From: Candidatus Nomurabacteria bacterium
GTDB lineage: Bacteria > Patescibacteriota > Saccharimonadia > Saccharimonadales > Saccharimonadaceae
Direction: 5' to 3'
Assembly: GCA_031266275.1 (NCBI GenBank)
Contig: JAISBI010000010.1
Location: forward strand, 1 to 34,944
Length of the DNA: 34,944 nucleotides
The notes under the pieces are model-generated. The model saw only the letters and a list, made by a program, of their open reading frames with translations, ran no database searches and had not been told where the DNA came from. Position numbers and translations under genes: made by a program. Below are positions 6,954-15,666 of the stretch, piece after piece (position 1 is the first letter of the stretch; each line of letters starts with the position of its first letter).

Positions 6954-8353
6954 TTTTTCTCCTCCTTTATGGTTTTTGCAAAAGCTAACATCTCAGAATC
7001 TTTTTTATATGGTGCAATGATTTGCAGGCCGATGGGCAATTTATTTTTGGTCGTGGCAACTGGCACAGAAATCGCTGGCAAGCCGGCCAAGCTAGCTGGC
7101 ACGGTCATGATGTCGGAAAGATACATTTGAATCGGATCGTGCGATTTTTCGCCGATTTTGAAAGCTGGCGTCGGCGCGACTGGACCGATTAGAAAATCAA
7201 CATCCGCAAAGGCTTTGTCGAAGTCCGCGATGAGCAAAGTGCGGGCTTTTTCCGCCTGCAAATAGTAAGCATCGAAAAATCCGCTCGATAGCACGAATGC
7301 GCCAATCATGATGCGGCGTTTGTTTTCGTCGACGAAGCCTTCGTCGCGGCTCAGGCCGTAAATTTCAGCTAGCGTCTTGGCGTCTTGACTGCGCTGGCCG
7401 TAGCGGATACCATCGTAGCGCGCCAAATTTGACGACAATTCCGCCGGCACCACGATGTAATAAATCGAGATAGCGTATTTGACCATGGGCAAGGAAACTT
7501 CTCTGACGATGTAGCCCTCTTTGGTCAGATTTTCAACCTGCTGTTTGACGGCCGCTTTGACGTCCGCGTACACGCCGTCGCCCATAAATTCTTTGATGAC
7601 GCCGATGCATTTTGGCTTTTTGCCGTCGGCTTTTCGATAACCGTCTGCCCAAACCGTCATGTCTTTGCCATCTTTGCCAGCCATGATTTCGGTCACGATT
7701 TCGGCATCTTCGACCGTGCGCGCAATCGGTCCGACTACGTCAGTCGAACTGGCCATCGCGACCACGCCGAAGCGGCTAATCAATCCATAACTCGACTTCA
7801 AACCGACCACGCCGTTAAACGAAGCTGGTTGGCGGATTGAACCGCCAGTGTCTGTCCCGAGTGCAAACGGTACCACACCGCGCGCCACTACCACCGCCGA
7901 ACCGCCTGACGAGCCGCCAGCCACTCTATCCGAGTCAACCGCATTATGCGTCACGCCAAAAGCCGAATTTTCCGTCGAGCCACCATGTGCGAACGAATCT
8001 AAGTTTGCTTTGCCGATGCAAATCGCGCCTTCGGCTTCTAATTTTTCAATCACAGTAGCCTGCAGTGGCGCTTGAAAATTCTGCAAAATCTTCGAAGCGG
8101 CGGTGGTTTTCGAGCCAAATGTCAAAAAATTATCTTTGGCCACAAACGGCACACCGGCCAGCCGGCCAATTTTGCCGTCGGCAATGTCTTTGTCGACTTG
8201 CTCGGCGCGCTTGATGGCATATTCTTCTGTAATTTCCAAAATCGCATTGGTGTCCGCGATGTTTTTGGCGCGCTCAACCGCCGCCATGACTTCAGCCACT
8301 GCCATCGTTTGACCAGTTCTGATTTTGTCGACGATTTTTTTGATTTCGCTCAT
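6950..8353 (-). CDS. gatA: Aspartyl/glutamyl-tRNA amidotransferase subunit A
   Basis: 467 residues; the glutaminase subunit of GatCAB, which releases ammonia from glutamine and channels it to GatB. The amidase-signature triad is intact: Lys73 in VAKDN, cis-Ser148 in GGSSGGSA, and nucleophile Ser172 in DTGGSIRQPA. The spacing (99 and 24 residues) matches the well-studied S. aureus enzyme. The substrate-loop region SYGLISRFGVVAMASSTDVV and the GLPAISVP segment are also standard. The start overlaps gatC's stop by 4 nt, and GGTGCACC-type sequence before it gives some Shine-Dalgarno pairing. Nothing looks damaged. Confidence 0.97.
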   Translation of the reverse strand: MSEIKKIVDKIRTGQTMAVAEVMAAVERAKNIADTNAILEITEEYAIKRAEQVDKDIADGKIGRLAGVPFVAKDNFLTFGSKTTAASKILQNFQAPLQATVIEKLEAEGAICIGKANLDSFAHGGSTENSAFGVTHNAVDSDRVAGGSSGGSAVVVARGVVPFALGTDTGGSIRQPASFNGVVGLKSSYGLISRFGVVAMASSTDVVGPIARTVEDAEIVTEIMAGKDGKDMTVWADGYRKADGKKPKCIGVIKEFMGDGVYADVKAAVKQQVENLTKEGYIVREVSLPMVKYAISIYYIVVPAELSSNLARYDGIRYGQRSQDAKTLAEIYGLSRDEGFVDENKRRIMIGAFVLSSGFFDAYYLQAEKARTLLIADFDKAFADVDFLIGPVAPTPAFKIGEKSHDPIQMYLSDIMTVPASLAGLPAISVPVATTKNKLPIGLQIIAPYKKDSEMLAFAKTIKEEKK

Positions 8354-8634
8354 AATACTTGGTGCACCTCCACCGAATTACCACGCACCGCCGGCGCTAA
8401 TTCCAATAATTCTTCGCGCGACAGGTGCTGGCCAACCGTGTCTTCGCGCCAAACGTTCTCTAGCCCCGTCACTTGATAAGTCGGATCGACACCGGCCGTG
8501 TCTAACTCGCCCAATTCACCGATGTATTCGACGATTTTCTCGAGGTCGACCGCCATACCGCGCTGTTCGTCGACAGTTAAACTCAAGCCCGTCAATTCAG
8601 CCAAATGACGTATTTCTTTTTCTGTAATCTTCAT
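8350..8634 (-). CDS. gatC: Aspartyl/glutamyl-tRNA amidotransferase subunit C
   Basis: 94 residues, normal for GatC, the small subunit that wraps around GatA and stabilises the GatA-GatB interface. It begins MKITEKEIRHLAELTGLSL, the usual first helix, and has the RED segment (VWREDTVGQHLSREE) followed by an APAVRGNSVEVHQVL tail typical of GatC. It is the first gene of the five-gene operon gatC-gatA-ORF-gatB-galU-like. It lies 13 nt after uvrB, and a -10 element ends 7 nt before its ATG, so it may be translated from a leaderless message. Confidence 0.95.
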   Translation of the reverse strand: MKITEKEIRHLAELTGLSLTVDEQRGMAVDLEKIVEYIGELGELDTAGVDPTYQVTGLENVWREDTVGQHLSREELLELAPAVRGNSVEVHQVL

Positions 8635-8641
8635 ACCGTCT

Positions 8642-8650
8642 ATAATATCA
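8642..8650 (-). promoter_or_regulatory. Extended -10 promoter of the gat operon
   Basis: Minus strand TGATATTAT: TGn plus TATTAT, 7 nt before the gatC ATG. The TG of the extended element is the first two bases of the uvrB stop codon (TGA). Confidence 0.5.
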
Positions 8651-10612
8651 CATTTTGGCGCGAATGTCTGTAATTGCGTCGCGGAGGTCCGCCGCGCGCT
8701 CGAATTCGAGATTAGCCGCCGCTAATTCCATTTGCGAGGTGAGGTCGGCCACCAAGTTTTTATATTCATCTTTCGGAATCTTGCGCAGGTCGATTTTATT
8801 TTTCTCATCTTTCATCGGAATCAGCGCTCGCAGGCCTTCGTCAATCTTCTTTTTTATCCCCGTTGGCGTAATGCCGTGTTCTTTATTATACTTCTCTTGG
8901 ATTTCCCGCCGGCGATTAGTTTCATCAATCGCCCGTTTCATCGAGCCGGTCACCACGTCGGCGTACATTATCACCGTACCGTCGACGTGGCGGGCGGCGC
9001 GGCCGATGGTTTGGGTCAGCGATTGTTCGGAGCGGAGGAAGCCTTCTTTGTCCGCGTCGATTATTGCCACCAGTGACACTTCCGGCAAGTCTAGCCCCTC
9101 GCGCAGTAAGTTAATTCCGACCAGCACGTCGTAGACGCCGGTGCGCAGGTCTTTTAAAATATCGCCGCGCTCAAGCGTATCGATTTCCGAATGGATATAA
9201 GCCGTTTTCACCCCGAGCTCCGTCAAGTGCGTCGAGAGGTCCTCCGCCATTCTTTTTGTCAAAGTCGTCACTAAAATGCGCTCTTTTTTACTCACGCGCT
9301 TACCGATTTCCGAAATTAAATCATCAATTTGGCCAGTGCTCGACCGCACTTCGACTTTCGGATCAAGTAACCCAGTCGGCCGAATAACTTGTTCGACCGG
9401 CTTCGGCGAATGCTGCAACTCATAGTCGCTTGGCGTGGCCGAAACGTAAATTACTTGGTTAATATGTTCAGTAAACTCATCAAACCGCAGCGGGCGATTG
9501 TCGAGCGCGCTGGGCAAGCGAAAACCGTATTCGACGAGGATTTCTTTGCGCGCGCGGTCGCCGTTATACATGCCGCGCACTTGGGGCAGCGTCATATGAC
9601 TTTCGTCAATGAACATCAAAAAATCGTCCGGAAAATAATCCAGCAAAGTCGCCGGCTGCTCGCCCACCGCGCGATTTGTTAGGTAGCGCGAATAATTTTC
9701 AATTCCATTGACAAAACCGGTTTGCTCTAACATTTCGACATCAAATTTAATGCGCTGGGTCAGCCGTTGCTCTTCAAGCAGCAGGTTGTTTTTCAAGAAA
9801 AAATCGCGCCGCGTTTCGTACTCTTTTTTAATATTTTCGACCACGTCCGGAATGCGATCCTGCGGCGTGGCGTAGTGGCTAGTCGGGAAAACTTGGACAA
9901 GTTTCGGCTCGGCCAAAATCTCGCCGGTCAATGGATTTATCTTGGTAATCCGCTCAATCTCGTCGCCGTAAAATTCCACCCGCACCGCTTCCTCGCCGCT
10001 GGCTGGATAAATGTCCACCACGTCGCCGCGCACCCGAAAACAGCCGCGCGTGAAGTCCACGTCGTTGCGATTGTATTGAATGTCGTTGAGGTAGCGGATG
10101 AATTTATCTTGCTTGTACTTGCGGCCTTTTTCAATCGACAAGCTAAGTTCGTGATAATCGGCCGGTGAACCGATACCGTAAATGCACGACACGCTGGCCA
10201 CGATGATGACGTCGTCTTTCGTCAGCAGCGCGTCGGTCGCGGCGTGGCGCAAGCGGTCGATTTCTTCGTTAATTTTGCTATCTTTTTCGATGTAAGTGTC
10301 CGAGCTTGCGATGTAAGCTTCCGGCTGGTAATAATCGAAATAGCTAACGAAATAATGTACTTCATTTTCGGGAAAAAACTGCTTGAACTCGGAAAATAAC
10401 TGCGCGGCCAGAGTTTTATTATGCGCCAAAATCAGCGTCGGCTTACCGGTGCCGGCGATGATGTTGGCCATTGTAAAAGTCTTACCCGAGCCCGTCACAC
10501 CGAGCAAAGTTTGCTCCTTTTCGCCGCTTTTCAACCCGTCGAGCAATTGCGTAATCGCCGTCGGTTGATCGCCGGTCGGCTTGAATTCGGTGTGTAATTT
10601 GAATTTCGCCAT
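8648..10612 (-). CDS. uvrB: Excinuclease ABC subunit B
   Basis: 654 residues from the ATG at 10612. UvrB is the damage-verifying helicase-like subunit of nucleotide excision repair that hands DNA from UvrA to UvrC. Seen here: Walker A GVTGSGKTFTMAN, the beta-hairpin region YYQPEAYIASSDTYIEKDS, DESH in MFIDESHMTLPQ, helicase motif V/VI segments (GINLLREGLDLPEVSLVAI and QTIGRAARH), and a C-terminal UVR motif (AAANLEFERAADLRDAI) that contacts UvrC. An ATG 18 nt further up (10630) is possible, but the promoter -10 overlaps that region, so the message would start at 10612. No partner uvr genes are in the window. Confidence 0.97.
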   Translation of the reverse strand: MAKFKLHTEFKPTGDQPTAITQLLDGLKSGEKEQTLLGVTGSGKTFTMANIIAGTGKPTLILAHNKTLAAQLFSEFKQFFPENEVHYFVSYFDYYQPEAYIASSDTYIEKDSKINEEIDRLRHAATDALLTKDDVIIVASVSCIYGIGSPADYHELSLSIEKGRKYKQDKFIRYLNDIQYNRNDVDFTRGCFRVRGDVVDIYPASGEEAVRVEFYGDEIERITKINPLTGEILAEPKLVQVFPTSHYATPQDRIPDVVENIKKEYETRRDFFLKNNLLLEEQRLTQRIKFDVEMLEQTGFVNGIENYSRYLTNRAVGEQPATLLDYFPDDFLMFIDESHMTLPQVRGMYNGDRARKEILVEYGFRLPSALDNRPLRFDEFTEHINQVIYVSATPSDYELQHSPKPVEQVIRPTGLLDPKVEVRSSTGQIDDLISEIGKRVSKKERILVTTLTKRMAEDLSTHLTELGVKTAYIHSEIDTLERGDILKDLRTGVYDVLVGINLLREGLDLPEVSLVAIIDADKEGFLRSEQSLTQTIGRAARHVDGTVIMYADVVTGSMKRAIDETNRRREIQEKYNKEHGITPTGIKKKIDEGLRALIPMKDEKNKIDLRKIPKDEYKNLVADLTSQMELAAANLEFERAADLRDAITDIRAKM

Positions 10613-10618
10613 GTCTTT

Positions 10619-10647
10619 ATTGTATGGCACCTGACTTTTTACGTCAA
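10619..10647 (-). promoter_or_regulatory. uvrB promoter
   Basis: Minus strand: -35 TTGACG (10642-10647), 17-nt spacer, -10 TACAAT (10619-10624). Only 6 nt separate the -10 from the uvrB ATG, so transcription should start on the start codon itself. It interleaves with a plus-strand promoter. Confidence 0.7.
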
Positions 10648-10659
10648 GTTTGCTATAAT
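10631..10659 (+). promoter_or_regulatory. Promoter of the small-membrane-protein/mscL unit
   Basis: -35 CTGACT (10631-10636), 17-nt spacer, -10 TATAAT (10654-10659) preceded by TGC. The ATG at 10666 is 6 nt downstream, predicting a leaderless message. It shares bases 10631-10647 with the divergent uvrB promoter. Confidence 0.7.
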
Positions 10660-10665
10660 AACCAT

Positions 10666-10836
10666 ATGAAAAAGATTGAGAACCGGCATACTGAAACTAG
10701 TTTCGCGATTTTCATCGGCATCATCGTGGTGGTGTCGCTGATATTTTGCTTGGTTGGAATTTATCTTTATCAGAACAATGGCACGGTCAATCTCGATCGG
10801 TCACTGCCGCGTTATTTAACCAGTGAGGAGGAATGA
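10666..10836 (+). CDS. Small single-pass membrane protein, upstream of mscL
   Basis: 56 residues: a short charged N-terminus ([12 protein letters not shown]), one membrane segment at about 13-37 ([21 protein letters not shown]), and an acidic tail ending YLTSEEE. An upstream in-frame start at 10624 would lie before the promoter -10, so 10666 is the better choice. The stop overlaps the mscL start by 4 nt (ATGA), and its tail GAGGAGGA doubles as the mscL ribosome binding site. I do not recognise a family. Co-translation with the channel makes a role in envelope or osmotic homeostasis plausible, but nothing in the sequence proves it. Confidence 0.72.
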   Translation: MKKIENRHTETSFAIFIGIIVVVSLIFCLVGIYLYQNNGTVNLDRSLPRYLTSEEE

Positions 10837-11267
10837 TGTCAACGATAGATAAAGGCTTGGACAAAGCGAGAGGCTTCGGCAAAGAGTTCAAAAAATTCGT
10901 CGGCAAAGGCAATGTCATCGATTTAGCGGTCGGCGTCATCATCGGCGGGGCGTTTGGCAAGATTGTTTCGTCGTTAGTGGATGACATTTTGATGCCGGCC
11001 ATTGGGGTTTTGCTGGGCGGGCTGGATTTTTCCACTTTGTCCGTCACGGTTGGCAAAGCCACTTTTGAATACGGCGTCTTCATTCAAAGCGTCATCGACT
11101 TTTTGATTATCGCGCTGAGCATTTTCGTGTTTGTGAAGTTGATCAGCAGGCTCGTTGACCGCAAAGATTCAGATGAAAAAGTCAAAGATAAGAAACTGGA
11201 AAAATTATCGGCCGAACAATTGGAAATCTTGAAAGATATTCACGCTACTTTGAAAAAGAAAAAATAG
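10833..11267 (+). CDS. mscL: Large-conductance mechanosensitive channel
   Basis: 144 residues. MscL forms a homopentameric pore that opens under membrane tension and dumps solutes on osmotic downshock. The N-terminal amphipathic helix [20 protein letters not shown], the first membrane helix ([22 protein letters not shown]), the DDILMP turn, a periplasmic loop with LGGLDFS, the second helix ([19 protein letters not shown]) and a C-terminal charged helical bundle ending in KKKK are all as expected. Translation can begin at either of two adjacent ATGs, with GAGGAGGA just before. It is convergent with recA, with only 5 nt between the stops and no obvious terminator. Confidence 0.96.
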   Translation: MMSTIDKGLDKARGFGKEFKKFVGKGNVIDLAVGVIIGGAFGKIVSSLVDDILMPAIGVLLGGLDFSTLSVTVGKATFEYGVFIQSVIDFLIIALSIFVFVKLISRLVDRKDSDEKVKDKKLEKLSAEQLEILKDIHATLKKKK

Positions 11268-11272
11268 TCCGA

Positions 11273-12319
11273 TTAATCTTCTTCGGATTTTATTTTTTCG
11301 CGGATTTGTTTTTCGATTGATTTCAACAATTTCGGGTCGGAGCGCAAATATTCTTTGGCAGCTTCGCGGCCTTGACCAAGTTTTTGCTGTTTTTCGCCCT
11401 CGCCATAGTCAAACCAAGCACCAGCCTTATTGACGATACCGTGTTCGACACCGAGATCGAGGATGTCGCCGACGGCGCTGATGCCCTCATTGAACATGAT
11501 GTCGAATTCGGCCGTGCGGAACGGCGGCGCGACTTTGTTTTTGACAATTTTGACTTTGGTGCGGTTGCCGATGACTTCGTCGCCCTCTTTAATTTGGCCG
11601 ATGCGGCGAATGTCCATGCGCAATGACGCATAAAATTTCAGAGCGTTGCCGCCGGTCGTGGTTTCTGGATTGCCGAACATGACACCAATTTTCATGCGAA
11701 TTTGGTTGATGAAAATCACGGTTGCTTTGGATTTGTTGATGATACCGGTCAATTTGCGCAGGGCTTGGCTCATCAAACGAGCTTGCAGGCCGGGCAGGCT
11801 GTCGCCCATGTCGCCGTCGATTTCTGCTTGCGGCACTAACGCCGCCACCGAGTCCAAAACTATCAAATCAACCGCGTTGGATCGGACGAGCGTTTCGAGA
11901 ATTTCCAATGCCTGTTCGCCGCTGTCTGGTTGGCTGACCAATAAATTAGCCGTGTCTACGCCGATGCGTTTGGCGTAAACTGGATCGAGTGCATGCTCGG
12001 CGTCGATGAAAGCCGCCGTGCCGCCTTGTTTCTGCATTTCAGCGATAGCGTGCAAAGTCAGAGTCGTTTTGCCAGAGCTTTCCGGTCCGTAAATCTCAAC
12101 GATGCGGCCTTTTGGATAACCGCCGCCCATCGCCAAATCCAAACTCAGCGCACCTGATGGATAAGTTTCGATGTCAATATTATAAGCGTCGCCCAATTTC
12201 ATAATCGAACCAGAACCGAACTGTTTGGTAATCTGATCGACCGCCAGACCCAACGCCGCCGCTTTTCCGTCAGCGTCCGTCGATTTCTCGGACATCGTTT
12301 TTGTTGCTTTTTTCGCCAT
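11273..12319 (-). CDS. recA: Recombinase RecA
   Basis: 348 residues, the canonical RecA length; an ATP-dependent strand-exchange protein for homologous recombination and SOS signalling. Visible are [11 protein letters not shown] in the N-terminal part, Walker [11 protein letters not shown], the [15 protein letters not shown] segment, Walker B-type [12 protein letters not shown], loop L1 around [19 protein letters not shown], loop L2 with [18 protein letters not shown], and a C-terminal acidic tail. A good Shine-Dalgarno (AAGGAG at 12326-12331) precedes the ATG, and an extended -10 lies 44 nt up. Unlike most first genes here, recA therefore has a real leader. No LexA-like box was recognised. 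Confidence 0.98.
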   Translation of the reverse strand: MAKKATKTMSEKSTDADGKAAALGLAVDQITKQFGSGSIMKLGDAYNIDIETYPSGALSLDLAMGGGYPKGRIVEIYGPESSGKTTLTLHAIAEMQKQGGTAAFIDAEHALDPVYAKRIGVDTANLLVSQPDSGEQALEILETLVRSNAVDLIVLDSVAALVPQAEIDGDMGDSLPGLQARLMSQALRKLTGIINKSKATVIFINQIRMKIGVMFGNPETTTGGNALKFYASLRMDIRRIGQIKEGDEVIGNRTKVKIVKNKVAPPFRTAEFDIMFNEGISAVGDILDLGVEHGIVNKAGAWFDYGEGEKQQKLGQGREAAKEYLRSDPKLLKSIEKQIREKIKSEED

Positions 12320-12362
12320 TTCTAACTCCTTTTTATCTCCACCCCTTAGTGTTAATGATTAG

Positions 12363-12370
12363 ATGATAGC
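12363..12370 (-). promoter_or_regulatory. Extended -10 promoter of recA
   Basis: The minus strand reads TGC then TATCAT (12363-12368), preceded by TTTG, as in several other promoters of the window. The predicted leader is about 37 nt and contains AAGGAG 7 nt before the ATG. Confidence 0.45.
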
Positions 12371-12397
12371 ACAAACATGAGCTTCATGCAACTGATA

Positions 12398-13465
12398 TCA
12401 GCGAACTTGGTCGTTTATTTCTTTGATTATCAAGTCCGATGCCAAAAGAAATCGACGTAATTTGACGGCTGGGTCGTCGCCTTTTTGCCTCGCCAAAGAC
12501 GCTAGAGTCAGATTGGGCGCGAAAATATAGAGATAATTATCTACCATTTCCATATCCAAGTGTGATGCGTAATCAATCATGTCAGCCATGACATCTGGAG
12601 TTAGGATTTTCAGCGCATCGACGTGCTTGTCTTTTTCGACAAACGTCGAGAAGTGTTCGTTGAAGTTTCCCTCTAGCGCCAATCGTTCGAGGCTTTTATC
12701 AATAGCAAAAGAATTTTCATTATTGTATGCTTCAAGAGCTATATGTGGCACTTGTTTTGAAAACGCAAAACGTAAGTAACATCCACTGTAAGTGATAGCG
12801 TTATCACCGCTTCCGACGATAAATAAATATTCTGCTAAGCGCAAATTTTGTGACAGCTCAAACACACCGCGAATTGCCTCACGCACAAAGGTACTATTTT
12901 CTTTTAACGCTTCTATATTATTTGCACCTGAGATATACGCGAAACCATTGCTATGTGCGAACATTTTATTACGCATTTCACGTCTGCGTTCTTCGGCGCT
13001 GCTTCCATACATTACGTAAATAATCGTGAACACAACAACCACCGCGGCAATGGAAAAAGTAATAATACCTGTGTATGAAATAAATTTCAAGTCGAATACA
13101 AATGCATATGTTACGCAAAGTACTATGACTACGGGCAATATTATCATCATAATTTTCACTATTTGCTTTATCGATGATTTGACATTGCTGTTAAACATCG
13201 CCTGCCCGTCTGGCATTGGGACATCGTTGAAAAGTGGCGCGAAGTCAATGGCAGCAACGTTAATGATTCCTCCGGTTTTTATTGGTTCTGTCGTGTTGAC
13301 GTTTTCGTTCAACGAATCCAATTGCGCCACATTAGTATGAGTTTTAGCTAAATTTTCAGAGCTTTTGCCTCTGCGTCTAGCCCTAGAAAATTGCATCGCA
13401 AATACTACAACCATGCCAATCATTGTTACGATGAATATAATTAAAGTTGGCCAGTCCACAAACAT
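12398..13465 (-). CDS. DUF3137-like membrane protein, downstream of glyS
   Basis: 355 residues. One membrane segment at the N-terminus (about 7-24, LIIFIVTMIGMVVVFAM) is followed by a basic stretch, a polar region, and two further membrane segments near 103-125 and 130-152. The last 200 residues are soluble and include FNEHFSTFVEKDKHVDALKI and LTPDVMADMIDYA, which resemble the DUF3137 family. Function is unknown in that family. The ATG shares one base with the glyS stop (TAATG), so the two genes are co-transcribed. Nothing suggests a link to tRNA charging; position after glyS may be only operon packing. A clear family assignment would need a profile search. Confidence 0.8.
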   Translation of the reverse strand: MFVDWPTLIIFIVTMIGMVVVFAMQFSRARRRGKSSENLAKTHTNVAQLDSLNENVNTTEPIKTGGIINVAAIDFAPLFNDVPMPDGQAMFNSNVKSSIKQIVKIMMIILPVVIVLCVTYAFVFDLKFISYTGIITFSIAAVVVVFTIIYVMYGSSAEERRREMRNKMFAHSNGFAYISGANNIEALKENSTFVREAIRGVFELSQNLRLAEYLFIVGSGDNAITYSGCYLRFAFSKQVPHIALEAYNNENSFAIDKSLERLALEGNFNEHFSTFVEKDKHVDALKILTPDVMADMIDYASHLDMEMVDNYLYIFAPNLTLASLARQKGDDPAVKLRRFLLASDLIIKEINDQVR

Positions 13466-14808
13466 TACTCCAGTTTTTCAACCTTGATGCGTTTTTGCTT
13501 CGTCGTATCGCGATCACGCACAGTCACAGTACCATCTTCCAGTGTTGTAAAATCTACAACAACACAATATGGGGTGCCAATTTCATCTTGGCGGCGGTAG
13601 CGTTTGCCGATATTGCCGTTGTCGTCGAATTCGCACATGTATTTTTCGCTTAATTTTGCGTAGACTTCGCGGGCTTTGGCGACCAATTCCGGTTTGTTTT
13701 TGAGCAGTGGAAAAATGGCATATTTAATCGGTGCGAGGTCTTCGTGCAATTTCAAAAGCGTCCGGCTGTCGCCGTTTTCTAACTTTTCGACCGTATAGGC
13801 TTCTGACAGAAACGCTAGGAACATCCGGCCTAAACCGGCCGACGTTTCTAGAATCCAAGGGATGTATTTTTCGCCCGTCGTCGAGTCGGTATAATTCAAA
13901 TCAACGCCTGAGAATTTCATGTGTTGCGTCAAATCGTAGTCCGTCCTGTCATGAATTCCCTCGACTTCGTCGAAACCATAGCTGGGGAAATTATATTCGA
14001 TATCCCACGCATCATTAGCGTAAAAAACTAAGTTTTCGTGCTGTTTGAAGCGCAGGTTTTCTTCGCGCAAGCCGTATTTCAGATACCAATCCCAGCGCTC
14101 TTGTTTAATTTTCTCAAAAGCTTCCGCGTTTTCGTGCGGCTTGACGAAATATTGCGTGTCAGCTTGTTCAAACTCGCGGCAGCGAAATAGGAAATTGCGC
14201 GGGCTAATTTCGTTGCGAAAAGCTTTGCCGATTTGCGCCACGCCAAACGGAATTTTCAGGCGCGTGGTGTCGATGATGTTTTTATAATTCAGGTAAATTC
14301 CCTGACAGGCCTCGCCCGGCAAATAGACTGGCGTCTCGTTTTTATCAGTAAAATCGCCCAGATTAGACTTGACGAGCAGATTAAATTTCTTCGGCTCCGT
14401 CCACATGATTTTGCCGCAAACTGGACATTTGATTTGATTTTTATAGGTGTCAAAAACTTCGCCAATTTCTTTTTCGCTCATTTTTTCATCGGCTTTGACG
14501 CCGAGTTTTTCGAGTTCTTTGTCAACGCGAATGCGGGCGTGACAGTTTTTACACTCGCTCAATGGATCGGAAAAACCGCTGACGTGACCCGACGCCACCC
14601 AAGTCTCTGGCGCTTTGAACATCGCCGCATCGATGCCGACAAAATTCTCTTTCAGCTGCACGTTGGCTCGCCACCAAGCTTTTTTGATATTATTCAAAAG
14701 TTCCACGCCATATGGCCCGAAATCATATAGTCCAGCCATGCCGCCATAAATTTCCGAACCCTGATAAACGAAGCCGCGCCGTTTGCATAAGCTGATAATT
14801 TCTTCCAT
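13465..14808 (-). CDS. glyS: Glycyl-tRNA synthetase (dimeric, single-chain type)
   Basis: 447 residues; a class II synthetase charging tRNA-Gly, of the alpha2 type found in Gram-positives, archaea and eukaryotes rather than the alpha2beta2 type. Motifs: QGSEIYGGMAGLYDFGPYG at the N-terminus, motif 2 FRNEISPRNFLFRCREFEQ at about 197-215, and motif 3 ETSAGLGRMFLAFL near 350. The insert carries two CxxC pairs (Cys86/89 and Cys128/131) that could bind zinc. The C-terminal anticodon-binding domain contains YRRQDEIGTPYCVVVDF. There is no Shine-Dalgarno; TATACT with TGa before it ends 6 nt before the ATG, so the message is probably leaderless. The next gene overlaps by one base. Confidence 0.97.
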   Translation of the reverse strand: MEEIISLCKRRGFVYQGSEIYGGMAGLYDFGPYGVELLNNIKKAWWRANVQLKENFVGIDAAMFKAPETWVASGHVSGFSDPLSECKNCHARIRVDKELEKLGVKADEKMSEKEIGEVFDTYKNQIKCPVCGKIMWTEPKKFNLLVKSNLGDFTDKNETPVYLPGEACQGIYLNYKNIIDTTRLKIPFGVAQIGKAFRNEISPRNFLFRCREFEQADTQYFVKPHENAEAFEKIKQERWDWYLKYGLREENLRFKQHENLVFYANDAWDIEYNFPSYGFDEVEGIHDRTDYDLTQHMKFSGVDLNYTDSTTGEKYIPWILETSAGLGRMFLAFLSEAYTVEKLENGDSRTLLKLHEDLAPIKYAIFPLLKNKPELVAKAREVYAKLSEKYMCEFDDNGNIGKRYRRQDEIGTPYCVVVDFTTLEDGTVTVRDRDTTKQKRIKVEKLE

Positions 14809-14814
14809 GACATA

Positions 14815-14823
14815 AGTATATCA
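14815..14823 (-). promoter_or_regulatory. Extended -10 promoter of glyS
   Basis: Minus strand TTTTGTGATATACT: TGa plus TATACT (14815-14820), 6 nt before the ATG. Near-identical to the aspS and NYN promoters. Confidence 0.55.
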
Positions 14824-14859
14824 CAAAACGCCGCGTTTTTCTCGGTCTGAACTATTTCA

Positions 14860-14889
14860 TTGATTTTATCGGGCCAACTGGTGTAAAAT
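14860..14889 (+). promoter_or_regulatory. Promoter of the HNH nuclease gene
   Basis: -35 TTGATT (14860-14865), 18-nt spacer, -10 TAAAAT (14884-14889), then 6 nt to the ATG at 14896. No Shine-Dalgarno, so leaderless translation is likely. Confidence 0.6.
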
Positions 14890-14895
14890 TTATGT

Positions 14896-15666
14896 ATGGA
14901 TAAGGTTTTACGACGTCGGCGCAATACTGTTTTGGGGGTGGTTTTAATCGTTTGTTTGGCGTTTTTACTTTATCTCGCGGGGCAGAAATTACCCGTCGAC
15001 GATACGATGGCCGAAATCGATCCGGTGACGGTCGTCGAATATGATGCGGAAACTGACGAGTTTACAGATTATCTCGGCGAAACGGTTTCGGCGAGTCCGT
15101 TGGCGCTGGACGAGTTGCATAAATTACTCGTCAAAGATTGGGCCGCCCATGACGGCTATAGTCGCGACAAGTTTTTGAGTTCTGGCAATTGGAATAAATG
15201 GAATGATTGCAACACGCGCGAGAAAATTCTGGGCCGCGACTTAGACGAAATCATTTACGATGGCAATGGTTGCACGGTTCTGTCTGGAATTTTGCACGAT
15301 CCATACACCGGCAAGACTATCAATTTCACACGCGGCAGCAGCACATCCAGCGCCGTGCAAATCGATCACGTGGTGGCGCTGAGCAATGCTTGGGCGACCG
15401 GCGCGCAAGATTTGGATTCCGCTACGCGCAATCGTTTCGCCAATGACGATTTGAATTTACTGGCAGTGGACGGACCGGCCAATATGCAAAAATCCGACAA
15501 TGACGCGTCCGCATGGCTGCCGTCGAACAAAGGTTTCCGTTGCGAATACGTCGCGCGGCAAATCGCCGTCAAAGTCAAATATGCGCTGTGGCTCCGGCTG
15601 GCTGAATTTGAAGCGATGAACAATGTGCTGTCGAGCTGTCCCGAGCAGCCCATGCCTACGCCGTAG
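14896..15666 (+). CDS. Membrane-anchored or secreted HNH (DUF1524-type) nuclease
   Basis: 256 residues. A basic N-terminus (MDKVLRRRRN) and one hydrophobic segment (about 11-29, TVLGVVLIVCLAFLLYLAG) form a signal anchor or uncleaved signal peptide. The rest would face outside. The HNH core is VQIDHVVALSNAWATGA (Asp157-His158) followed by LNLLAVDGPANMQKSDNDAS (Asn/Lys/Asp ligands) and WLP. This is the arrangement of DUF1524 secreted nucleases common in Actinobacteria and Saccharibacteria. Four cysteines (105, 126, 216, 248) could form two disulfides, fitting an extracytoplasmic enzyme. A likely job is to degrade DNA from the host or surroundings to feed a nucleotide auxotroph; that is inference. 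Its 3' end overlaps the aspS 3' end by 11 bp in convergent orientation. Confidence 0.9.
   Translation: MDKVLRRRRNTVLGVVLIVCLAFLLYLAGQKLPVDDTMAEIDPVTVVEYDAETDEFTDYLGETVSASPLALDELHKLLVKDWAAHDGYSRDKFLSSGNWNKWNDCNTREKILGRDLDEIIYDGNGCTVLSGILHDPYTGKTINFTRGSSTSSAVQIDHVVALSNAWATGAQDLDSATRNRFANDDLNLLAVDGPANMQKSDNDASAWLPSNKGFRCEYVARQIAVKVKYALWLRLAEFEAMNNVLSSCPEQPMPTP

Noticed and set aside
14694-14924. Minus-strand frame of 76 codons at the glyS/HNH divergence
   Set aside because: It overlaps the 5' ends of two well-supported genes and their promoters; composition not protein-like.
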